Source: an uncultured bacterium (GTDB lineage Bacteria; Planctomycetota; Phycisphaerae; Phycisphaerales; SM1A02). Taken from it: 38,015 nucleotides of DNA. A program made the translations under genes and the position numbers. Numbering within the stretch: the first letter of the stretch is position 1; each line of letters opens with the position of its first letter. The notes beneath the pieces were generated by a model, which was not told the origin of the DNA, searched no databases, and saw only the letters and a list, made by a program, of their open reading frames with translations. Positions 25,798 to 33,399 of the stretch are shown piece by piece. The stretch spans positions 1 through 38,015 of the forward strand of contig CAIWCL010000356.1 in NCBI GenBank assembly GCA_903911205.1, in the 5' to 3' direction.

Positions 25798-26703
25798 TCA
25801 CTTCGATTCGCAAATGACTCGGAAGCCCACGAAGCCACCGCTCGAGTACCACCACTTACTCTTTGGGAACTGTGGATCGATTTCATTCCACTCGACGGGT
25901 TTACATGGCAGGAACGCGCCGCAGGCAAGATCGTTCATCGCGTCGAGGTAGCAACCACCGGCCACGGATCCAAGTTTTTCGCCCGTGTTGACCCACTCGC
26001 ACGCGTTCCCGAAGAGATCAAAGCAGCCGAGCTTGTCGGCCTTCTTCGATGCGATCTTGTGCGTCTTTTCTCCCGCGTTCTCTTTCACCCACGCGTAGTC
26101 GCCGCAGTTCTTGGGATCGATGCCCGACTGCTCGCAGAGCGCCTTCCACTCTTCACCGGTCGGCAGTCGATAGGTACGACCTGTCTTTGCAGAGAGCCAC
26201 TCACAGAACTGCACGCAACTCAGATAGCTCGGCGAAATCACCGGGAAGCCAACGTGACCGAACTCGCGATCCATGCCGATGTATGGCTTGGTCGGCTTGG
26301 TGACAGCGTCGGCTTTTTCGTTCGACTTGCCTTCGGCTTTGTCGGAGCCGTAGACGAAAACATCAAAGAGTTCCCACGGGATCTCCGTGGTGGAAACGTG
26401 CAGCGTGCCACCAGACGGCGACTTGAACGGAACGAGTTCGATCTCAAAAGTCGAACCCTCGACAGACTGCTTCCACGCGGCTTGTGTTGCAGGTGTGCCC
26501 GCGACGGGCGCCACGTCCTGCACGGATGCTGCGTCGGCCGCGCCCATCATGAGCGCTCCGACTGCCACGAGCCCGAAGCCGACAACTCCAGAGATTCGAC
26601 GCAACGGGATGGAAAGAGAAAGGGCGGCCTGCTGACGCAAGCCGCCCTGAAGTGGCACATGGTGTGGACGAACGATCTGGTTGCCGGAGTGATTCGCCTT
26701 CAT
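25798..26703 (-). CDS. Secreted SUMF1/formylglycine-generating-enzyme-like domain protein
   Basis: About 301 aa from ATG 26703. A hydrophobic segment (RRISGVVGFGLVAVGALMMG, ending AADA) is a signal peptide. It leads into a SUMF1-type domain with ISPSYLSCVQFCEWLSAKTG, YRLPTGEEWKALCE, LGCFDLFGNACEWV and GGFVGFRVICESK, the family's 'LPTEAEWE', 'D..GNVWEW' and 'GFR' blocks. Members range from sulfatase-activating enzymes to lectin-like or non-enzymatic versions; the catalytic cysteine pair is not obvious here, so I do not claim that activity. Start is uncertain. A TTG at 26604 would give a normal-length signal peptide and lies just after a hairpin with a T-rich tail, while ATG 26703 gives a 35-residue extension before it. 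The frame upstream of 26703 overlaps the previous gene and is not likely coding. Confidence 0.8.
   Translation of the reverse strand: MKANHSGNQIVRPHHVPLQGGLRQQAALSLSIPLRRISGVVGFGLVAVGALMMGAADAASVQDVAPVAGTPATQAAWKQSVEGSTFEIELVPFKSPSGGTLHVSTTEIPWELFDVFVYGSDKAEGKSNEKADAVTKPTKPYIGMDREFGHVGFPVISPSYLSCVQFCEWLSAKTGRTYRLPTGEEWKALCEQSGIDPKNCGDYAWVKENAGEKTHKIASKKADKLGCFDLFGNACEWVNTGEKLGSVAGGCYLDAMNDLACGAFLPCKPVEWNEIDPQFPKSKWWYSSGGFVGFRVICESK
26621..26648 (-). terminator. Terminator-like hairpin in the leader of the SUMF1-domain gene
   Basis: An 8-bp stem (AGGGCGGC / GCCGCCCT) with a 12-base loop is followed on the minus strand by TTCTCTTTCC. It lies 130 bases downstream of the choice-of-anchor-B gene and could end its transcript. 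It is also downstream of a candidate promoter for the SUMF1-domain gene, so it could act as an attenuator. Confidence 0.5.
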
Positions 26704-26712
26704 CGCGCAGCG

Positions 26713-26741
26713 ATTATGCCGCAGACACGAGGGCAACGCAA
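26713..26741 (-). promoter_or_regulatory. Candidate sigma-70-type promoter before the SUMF1-domain gene
   Basis: On the minus strand, TTGCGT (26741-26736) and CATAAT (26718-26713) are spaced by 17 bases. The -10 box matches five of six consensus bases, the -35 only three. Predicted transcription start would fall near 26706, almost on the ATG at 26703. That favours either a leaderless message or the downstream TTG start. Confidence 0.35.
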
Positions 26742-26777
26742 ACCAACATTGAGAATCGCTCGGCGCTGTCCGCCCAA

Positions 26778-29054
26778 TCAACCGTTCCAATTCGAAACGA
26801 GAATCGCAAGATCTGTCGCATCGACGATGCCGTCGCCATTGATGTCGGCAGGACCCGATGTGGAGCCCCACGCTCCGAGCAAGCCCGCGAGGTCGCCGGC
26901 ATTCACCAACCCGTCGCCATTGATGTCGCCCGGGATCGACGCCGTGCAATCCACGTTGACGATCTTGAAGTCATCGACGCCCGCTTCGACAAGCGAGCCT
27001 GTTGCGAGGTCACGCGCAACGAAACGCACGCGAACATTCGCAGACGGTGTGATGAAACTTCGCACGCGATACGAACGCTTCGTCCAAACGGCGTTGTTCG
27101 TCGCGATGTCTTCGAGCATGGTCCACGTCGATCCGCCGTCGGCAGAGATTTCGACCGGCATGGAGTCGGCGTTGGGCGCGCCACCAAGGCTATTCGAGTA
27201 CCAGTACCAGAACTCAATCGTCGGCTCATCCATCTGTGACATATCGAAGCTAGGCGAGAGCAGCGTTGTCGTGCCGCCGTCGACGTCTGCGGCGCCGTCC
27301 GCGCCACCCACGTTGCCTTGACCGGTGATCCAGCACAGCGTGCCAGTTGCCGAATTGTCGTTTTCAGGCTGCGCACTTGTCCCAACAGGATCCACGCGCA
27401 CCCACTGGCCTGCGGTCGCGGTGTCACCTGCTACCCCTCCAACCCACCCCGACGCCGCTTCAAAATTGTGATCGACGGGCGTTTCGAGAGCGATGGCTGA
27501 GAACGCCGATCGCGAAACGTCGACGGTGCGATCGCCACCCGTGTTCGCAACTTCAAAGTTGTAACTCACGGTCGCGGTACAGGTCGTGGCCGGGAAGATG
27601 GCGCGATAGTTGTTTCCACCAAGCGCGGTCATCGCAACGGACGTTGTGTTGGAACCGACCGTGACGTTCATCTTCGCCGACGCCGGGTTGATGGTCTGAC
27701 CCTGTGCCGGCGCGATGACGACGTCCACAGTTGTCCCACCCGCTGGATTCACCATCGAAGGCGCATTCGCAACACTAAAGGTCGCGACGGGACCACCCAT
27801 ACGCCAAACGAACAACCCACGCTCAAGATCGCTACCGATCACGGTGCCGCTTGGGAAGTACGGGTAGCAACTCCACAGGCCGTTGAACTGCGCAGCGTCA
27901 TCACCTGGGTAGGTGTCGAAGTACGCAACCTCTGTCACGGAGGCGATGTTTCCGGGGGACGAAACATTGAACACACGCATTCCAGAGCGGTAATTCGCTT
28001 GGAACATCTTGCCCTGATGCGTGTAGCAGTTGTGCGTAATCGCAGGGGTCGAGTTGGTGAACTGACCGACCCACGTCGGCGTCGCGAGATTCTGAACGTT
28101 GATGACGTGCGTCGTCGAGAAGGACTGCGTTGCACCTTCGTCGAGTTCATCACCAAGGAGGAAGTATCGCTTGTCTTCCGTCAGCCAGCCTTGATGGCTG
28201 TAGCGTGCGCTCGGGTAGAGAATCCGCGAGATCAGTGTCGGCGCGGTTTTATTCGTGACGTCGACGATATACAGCCCAGTCTCGACATTCCCGCCGTTCA
28301 AGCCCGCGCAGCAGAACGCAATTTCCTTCCCCGCAAACGGGCCGCTGATGTAGTTCACAATCTGCGCGTCGTGGACGTAATGCGTACTCCACGCGCCAAC
28401 ATACGCGGGCGAGGTCGGACTCGAAAGGTTGTAGAAACGCAGCCCGTTCGAGCCGCCACCGCATCGGTAGAGGTATCCGCTTTGCTCGTTGATTGCGACA
28501 TTGTGGGTGGCGAGGCCGCCGCCTGATGTGATCGTGTTGACAAGCGAAACAGTGCCTTGGTCAACATCCAGGAGGCTCACCACCTGGATTCCAGCGCCGC
28601 CCTCCGTGACCACGTACGCGAAACCGTTGTACACCTTGACGTCGCGCCACAGACTCTGTGGACCCGGGATGAAACCGATCTTGGTCGCGTTCACGGGATC
28701 GGTGACTTCGTACACCGCCATGCCGTTTGAAACGCACATGAGCGCGTATTCACGACCCGAGGCAGAGACGTAGCCCCAACAATCGTTGCCGCTTGTCGCG
28801 CCTGCATCGATGGTGTTCAACGGGTGCCAAGACTTCAGCACGATGCCCTGAGCATCGAAGGTGCCCGCCACGGAGCCCTGCCCCTTGGACAGCTGTCCCT
28901 CTCGGTACACCGGACCTCGGAACGCTTTTTGTCGATCGCGAACTTTGCCGTCATCCTCGTGCGCTGAAGCAACATTGGAATTCAGAAGAGTTCCCAACGC
29001 GGCAAGCACGTAGAGGGCTGATCGGGCGAGCGTCGAAAATCGATTCGTCAACAT
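26778..29054 (-). CDS. Secreted choice-of-anchor-B (LVIVD-repeat) protein with dockerin-like C terminus
   Basis: A 758-aa protein with a signal peptide (LARSALYVLAALGTLLNSNV, ending ASA). Residues about 60-420 match the choice-of-anchor-B family: repeated blade segments such as ALMCVSNGMAVYEVTDP, VKVYNGFAYVVTEGGAGIQV, YLYRCGGGSNGLRFYNLS and GLYIVDVTNKTAP. A beta-sandwich-like region follows, then a carbohydrate-binding-like segment. The end holds two dockerin-type EF hands (DINGDGLVNAGDLAGLLGAW and DINGDGIVDATDLAILVSNW). Several His, Asp and Cys residues in the propeller (for example THNCYTHQG) may bind metal. Function is unknown; the C-terminal anchor part suggests a cell-surface or exported protein. 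No close operon partner upstream. Confidence 0.85.
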   Translation of the reverse strand: MLTNRFSTLARSALYVLAALGTLLNSNVASAHEDDGKVRDRQKAFRGPVYREGQLSKGQGSVAGTFDAQGIVLKSWHPLNTIDAGATSGNDCWGYVSASGREYALMCVSNGMAVYEVTDPVNATKIGFIPGPQSLWRDVKVYNGFAYVVTEGGAGIQVVSLLDVDQGTVSLVNTITSGGGLATHNVAINEQSGYLYRCGGGSNGLRFYNLSSPTSPAYVGAWSTHYVHDAQIVNYISGPFAGKEIAFCCAGLNGGNVETGLYIVDVTNKTAPTLISRILYPSARYSHQGWLTEDKRYFLLGDELDEGATQSFSTTHVINVQNLATPTWVGQFTNSTPAITHNCYTHQGKMFQANYRSGMRVFNVSSPGNIASVTEVAYFDTYPGDDAAQFNGLWSCYPYFPSGTVIGSDLERGLFVWRMGGPVATFSVANAPSMVNPAGGTTVDVVIAPAQGQTINPASAKMNVTVGSNTTSVAMTALGGNNYRAIFPATTCTATVSYNFEVANTGGDRTVDVSRSAFSAIALETPVDHNFEAASGWVGGVAGDTATAGQWVRVDPVGTSAQPENDNSATGTLCWITGQGNVGGADGAADVDGGTTTLLSPSFDMSQMDEPTIEFWYWYSNSLGGAPNADSMPVEISADGGSTWTMLEDIATNNAVWTKRSYRVRSFITPSANVRVRFVARDLATGSLVEAGVDDFKIVNVDCTASIPGDINGDGLVNAGDLAGLLGAWGSTSGPADINGDGIVDATDLAILVSNWNG

Positions 29055-29223
29055 GCTGGTCTTTTTCGTGTCAGGGACGTGGAAATATGTCGGTCGCGGA
29101 AATGTGCTGGTCGAACGAACTTCGGAGGCGGAACGGGTCAGGCTAGCGCAAACTGCTCTGGCATTCTGAGCAAATCAACTTCACTCCACCCCGGCCCCGA
29201 CGCAAGCATGCCCCAGAAACCGC

Positions 29224-30642
29224 TCACCTCTGACTTTGATCCGGAACTTCCGGTGAAGTGACACGGGGATTCTGTGGCCGCGAACCTTGGGTCGGTTCGG
29301 TACGGTCCGAAGAACCCCGGGGATCCCTCCACCACGGAGATTCGCGCAAGATCGTCAGATCGGGCGAGAGGCTTTCGAGGAAGGCGACGAGATCCGCCCT
29401 TTCCGGGTCGGTCAATCCAAGCGGTTCGAGGACCATCTCGCCGTGGTGACCGCTTGGGGAGGCCCCTTCCAGGGTGTCGTAGAAACGCACAACGTCCGAG
29501 AGTGACGCGAAACGGCCATCGTGCATGTACGGCGCGGTGAAAGCGACGCCGCGCAGCGGTGGAGTCCGAAACTGCCCGAATTGCTCACCACCCTCTTTCA
29601 AACCGCGCACCATGGCGGCCTTTGGCGAGTCGCGCGCGTCGCTGAACTCACCGGACACATTGAATGGATTTCGCTTGAGAAACGCGACCGCCGCTTCTCG
29701 GGCTGGATCGTCCGGTACCCGGCCGTTCGCGCCGACAAGTCCAAGTGCGTGAAACTCCTCGTCCGTGAAACTTGCCCCGCGATGGCACTGCCAGCATCCA
29801 GCACGAGAAACAAACAGCGCGAGGCCGCGGCGCGCCGACGCGCTCAGCGCTTCCAAATCGCCTTCGGGCTGCGCCTTCAGAGCGCTGACAAATCGATCGA
29901 GAGGAGTTCGCGTTGATTGAATTCGACGCTGATACGCACCAAACGCCTTGAGAACGAGCGCCGTCGTTTGATCGATCTCGCGCGACTCATCGGCCGTTGC
30001 TGTGTGCGCAAGTTCGAGCGGATCGCCACTCTCCGTTGAACGAGCAAGCGCCTCGGGAAATGGCCCGAAGGCTTGTTCGAATTGTTTCCGATGATGAGGC
30101 GTATCACGGATCACTTGCAGGAGTGTCCGTCGATGACCTCCCATCTCATCAGGATGTTCGATCGGAGCGAGCGCCTGTGACCACAGCGAGTCGAATTTCC
30201 CATCCCAACCAATCCATCGCCGCCGGGCCGAATCAACCACGGTGGGCGCGTTCCGACGCGAAACTCCAACTCCTCTTGCGAGCACCTCACTGTCCGTGAA
30301 GTACCGCTGCGGGTCGTGGCACGTGGCACACGAAATGCCACTCGGCGAAAGGCGCGTTTCGAAAAAGAGTGCGTGACCAAGTTCAGCAACCGCGTCGTCC
30401 TCCGCGAAACGATTCGAAGGATCGAGGGGCAACGATGGAAGCGGCGACATACGAAGTATGCGCGCGACTTCCTCTTGGGTGAGCGCGGCGAACTCTGGGG
30501 GACGCGGGGCAGTCTGTTGCGCGCGCGATTGCGCGGCCGTGCACAACACAACTACGAACGACACGAATGCTGATCGCAGCACCCTGGTTCTTCTGTTCGA
30601 TGTGATGCTCGTTGTTGTGCTTGTTGTTGTGCTAGTCGACAT
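29224..30642 (-). CDS. MauG-type di-haem cytochrome c peroxidase
   Basis: A 472-aa secreted protein with signal sequence RRTRVLRSAFVSFVVVLCTA (ending SRA). It has two c-type haem sites, CATCH (about residue 106) and CWQCH (about 282), and family blocks LGHALFFETRLSPSGIS, RRNAPTVVDSA and APYMHDGRFASLSDVVRFYD. This family includes bacterial cytochrome c peroxidase (reducing hydrogen peroxide) and MauG/MbnH, which oxidise protein tryptophans; sequence alone does not separate these. The ATG at 30642 overlaps the stop of the YtkA-like gene by 11 bases. Its first codons are a Ser/Thr-rich stretch from a short AAC-type repeat. Last gene of a three-gene operon. Confidence 0.9.
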   Translation of the reverse strand: MSTSTTTSTTTSITSNRRTRVLRSAFVSFVVVLCTAAQSRAQQTAPRPPEFAALTQEEVARILRMSPLPSLPLDPSNRFAEDDAVAELGHALFFETRLSPSGISCATCHDPQRYFTDSEVLARGVGVSRRNAPTVVDSARRRWIGWDGKFDSLWSQALAPIEHPDEMGGHRRTLLQVIRDTPHHRKQFEQAFGPFPEALARSTESGDPLELAHTATADESREIDQTTALVLKAFGAYQRRIQSTRTPLDRFVSALKAQPEGDLEALSASARRGLALFVSRAGCWQCHRGASFTDEEFHALGLVGANGRVPDDPAREAAVAFLKRNPFNVSGEFSDARDSPKAAMVRGLKEGGEQFGQFRTPPLRGVAFTAPYMHDGRFASLSDVVRFYDTLEGASPSGHHGEMVLEPLGLTDPERADLVAFLESLSPDLTILRESPWWRDPRGSSDRTEPTQGSRPQNPRVTSPEVPDQSQR

Positions 30643-31162
30643 CAAGCACCCACTGTGTGCGCTCCAAAATGCCATCCTCCTCGACATCAATCGCAAACGT
30701 CCACCGTCCCGACATGTGGAGCAAGAGTCCGTCCGCGATGAAGGCGCCTGCACGTGGACCATTTCGAATGGTGGGGATCAAGTTCATGCCATGTCCATGA
30801 TGAGGCATTTCTGCGTCGGCGAGGACACGCACATCATCCGCGAGCGCGCGCCCATCCTTTCGCTTCACTTCGATCGCAATCGAAAAAGGCTCGGCGTCCG
30901 GCAGAAAGCCACCAATCGGCTCCCAACGAACGATGTAGGTTCCGTCCGCCGACTCGGCTTGGCGAGCGGTGGAAGTCATCCATGCTTCATTCTCGAAAAC
31001 GTTTCTGTCCGACGTTGCGCTCGCTGCGGCAACTTCGACAGAAGTTGGAGGACTCGTCGCGGCGCCCCCGCCGCTCTCTCCGCAACCACTCGATCCGATG
31101 ATCGCCGCGCACGCGAGAGCGTTGAGCGTCTGAACGGGTAACCGAGGGGCGTTCGAATACAT
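30632..31162 (-). CDS. YtkA-like domain lipoprotein
   Basis: About 176 aa. An N-terminal hydrophobic segment ends with a cysteine (ALACAAIIGSSGCGES), a loose lipoprotein signal. A low-complexity linker is followed by a YtkA/FixH-like beta-sandwich (about residues 72-176). Its segments are YIVRWEPIGGFLPDAEPFSI, ADAEMPHHGHGMNLIPTI and LHMSGRWTFAIDVEEDG, matching the family's 'MP.HgHgm' and 'f.M.G.W.l.v.v' pattern. The His-rich MPHHGHGM loop may bind metal. ATG 31162 overlaps the stop of the upstream NHL gene by one base (TGATG) with GGAGG upstream, and its own end overlaps the peroxidase start by 11 bases. Its close coupling to the peroxidase suggests they act on each other or on one substrate. 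Confidence 0.82.
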   Translation of the reverse strand: MYSNAPRLPVQTLNALACAAIIGSSGCGESGGGAATSPPTSVEVAAASATSDRNVFENEAWMTSTARQAESADGTYIVRWEPIGGFLPDAEPFSIAIEVKRKDGRALADDVRVLADAEMPHHGHGMNLIPTIRNGPRAGAFIADGLLLHMSGRWTFAIDVEEDGILERTQWVLDVD

Positions 31163-33348
31163 CACTGCGATCCTCCGTTCGCACTCTCGCTCGTCACAGG
31201 TTCGCCATTTTTCGTGGTTCCAGCGGAAGGCGCCACCGTCGGCGCCGATAGCGGAATGGTCGAGGGCGATACAAAGCCAGGCGAGCCGCGACGTTTGCGA
31301 TCAAAGAACCTTCCAAGTCCACCGGTCATGTTCCAGGCAAATGGATCGCCGTCCTTCGCGCGGAAGCGTTGAAATCGATGATTCCCACGATCGATGACGA
31401 TCCATCCGAGGTCTGTACCGACGATGCTCGAAGGATCAAAGAACTGCTCGTCGAGTCCGCCACGTTCCCCAACGATGCGCGCAAGACGCCCATCCCAAAC
31501 GACACATCCGTCGCGTGCGGCATCGGTCACCACCAGCGCCTCCTCGAGGCATGCCACGCCAACGGGCCGGAGGAGCTCAACTTCGCCCAGCATTCGATGC
31601 ACGATCCACGCGCTCCGATCGCTCGGCTTCCCCGGCGGCAACTCGAAGACCGCCCGCGCCACGGGGTCCGCAATGAAGAGTGTTCCATCGATGCGCCGCG
31701 CCAATTCTTCCGGCGTTCGTGCCTCTGTGGGCAGCGGCGTGAAGGAACACGATGACAGTCGAACATCCGTCTCGATGACCCCGAGATTCGCTCGATCGAG
31801 GAGGAGTAATCGCTCCGCGCCGCCTGCGGGAAGTCCGACGATCATGTCACTGACATCGGGAACGCGAAATCCCGATTGCTGAGGCAGATCCATCCTCATC
31901 TTTGCGAGCCGAGACAGCGCCAAGGAGCGCGCGAGTCGCGGAATGAAGAGGTCAAGTTTCTGGGGTCCTGCTTTCTCCCAGTCCACGGCAAAGACATCAA
32001 TCCGCTGCCATACTCGATCAGAGACATAAAGACGCGCGTCAGAAGGATCGACGGCGAGCGCAGAGATCTCGCCGAACCGACCGGGGAGTGCACCGCTTCC
32101 TCCGATGATCGAGATGTGAAGTGGCGGCGTCGAGCGAGCGTCGAGCAGGGCGATGGATTGCGTCTCGACATCCACGACCGCCAAGAGATCGGCACCCGCG
32201 CCGGACTCTGCGCCAAAGTGGCTTGAGATGTACTCCAAACTGCCCGCAGTCGGATCAACAGGATCTTCTTCCGCCTTCAATCGAAGCAACTGCACGCGGT
32301 CTTCAAACGCCTCAGCGACAGCGATGGTGATTCCATCCGGCGCCACGGCAACCGCGCGGGGATAATGGATACGTCCATCACCTTGCCGCGGCACCAATGC
32401 ATGCATCCCGAAGAACCCTTGCGGCTTACCATCGGCATCGAGCACCTGAAGCCGATGATTGAGTTCGTCCGCAATCAAAAGACAGCCAGCGCCGCCTCCC
32501 GCCGGAATCACCGCAACATCACGCGGCGCACTGAACTGCCCCGGTCCGCTCCCACGCGTTCCGATCCGTTCGGGTGACTTGTTGAATTCGTCACCCGTCC
32601 TGCGAAATCGCCAAAGACAATTCGCGAGTCGATCGGCAACAAAGAGATCACCTGTGCCGCCGACGGCGAGGCCCGCAGGTTCAATCAAAGTTCCAACACC
32701 GAGTCGATCCACTTCACGACCGTCGCCATCAAACACCACCACCGCACGCAGCCGAGTGTCTGCAACGAGCGTTCTTGTGCTGTCGCATGTCACGGCGATC
32801 GGTGCCTCCAAAACTCCTTCGCCCACGCGAACACCGCCACGGATGACCGCCCCGGCAAGATCAACGACCACCACATCGCCGTCGTTTGAGATCGCCACGT
32901 CCACAGCGCACGATGCCTCGATCGTCTGCGGCTGGACGGCGAGGCTTCGGTTCTCCGTCACGTCGCCTTCGACGATTCCCTCGGGGCCGGGCAAGCGCCC
33001 TGCCAACATCTTCACAGGGGTCCAAGCCACGGCGACGAGTTGTGATCTCCGATTCTCCGTTGCGTCGCCTCCTGTTGGAAGAATCTCCGGCGTCGCAACG
33101 AGCAGTTCGTTTCCGCGGAAGGCAACACCACTTGCGCCTCGCAGGTCTGCGATGGTCGCAAGGTACAGCGCACCGCGCGGACAGGGCTGTGACACCGTCA
33201 GGGTTGAGGCTGATCGCAGTTCGGCTGCAGGCATGCGAATTGGCTCAACGCCTGACCCGTTGGCCGTCGTCCATGCGATTGCCACATTCAGAGCACCAAC
33301 AATCACAAAACTCGGCCGCATGAAGATCATGTTTGTGAGTGTAACCAT
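31162..33348 (-). CDS. Secreted NHL-repeat beta-propeller protein
   Basis: About 728 aa from ATG 33348, with a signal-like N terminus (MRPSFVIVGALNVAIAWTTA). NHL-type blades recur: GTLIEPAGLAVGGTGDLFVA, GQFSAPRDVAVIPAGGGAGC, DELNHRLQVLDADGKPQGFF, RIHYPRAVAVAPDG and GRFGEISALAVDPSDARLYV. The C-terminal part repeats the form (LRPVGVACLEEALVVTDAAR, DRGNHRFQRFRAKDG). More than six blades appear, so two propellers are possible. ATG 33330 and 33321 are alternative starts; the open frame continues upstream over the divergent antiporter gene but is not coding there. First gene of the propeller/YtkA/peroxidase operon; a likely scaffold or binding protein outside the cytoplasm. Confidence 0.85.
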   Translation of the reverse strand: MVTLTNMIFMRPSFVIVGALNVAIAWTTANGSGVEPIRMPAAELRSASTLTVSQPCPRGALYLATIADLRGASGVAFRGNELLVATPEILPTGGDATENRRSQLVAVAWTPVKMLAGRLPGPEGIVEGDVTENRSLAVQPQTIEASCAVDVAISNDGDVVVVDLAGAVIRGGVRVGEGVLEAPIAVTCDSTRTLVADTRLRAVVVFDGDGREVDRLGVGTLIEPAGLAVGGTGDLFVADRLANCLWRFRRTGDEFNKSPERIGTRGSGPGQFSAPRDVAVIPAGGGAGCLLIADELNHRLQVLDADGKPQGFFGMHALVPRQGDGRIHYPRAVAVAPDGITIAVAEAFEDRVQLLRLKAEEDPVDPTAGSLEYISSHFGAESGAGADLLAVVDVETQSIALLDARSTPPLHISIIGGSGALPGRFGEISALAVDPSDARLYVSDRVWQRIDVFAVDWEKAGPQKLDLFIPRLARSLALSRLAKMRMDLPQQSGFRVPDVSDMIVGLPAGGAERLLLLDRANLGVIETDVRLSSCSFTPLPTEARTPEELARRIDGTLFIADPVARAVFELPPGKPSDRSAWIVHRMLGEVELLRPVGVACLEEALVVTDAARDGCVVWDGRLARIVGERGGLDEQFFDPSSIVGTDLGWIVIDRGNHRFQRFRAKDGDPFAWNMTGGLGRFFDRKRRGSPGFVSPSTIPLSAPTVAPSAGTTKNGEPVTSESANGGSQ

Positions 33349-33399
33349 GGATCGCGCTCGGACTGCAAGCGAAAGGAAACACGCTACCCTCCGCGCCCC

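Noticed and set aside
26704-26949. N-terminal extension of the SUMF1-domain frame
   Set aside because: It overlaps the dockerin-like end of the upstream gene in another frame and has no conserved sequence.
29255-29275. Palindrome CCGGAACTTCCGG-like near the end of the peroxidase gene
   Set aside because: Short, inside coding sequence, no T tract; likely chance.
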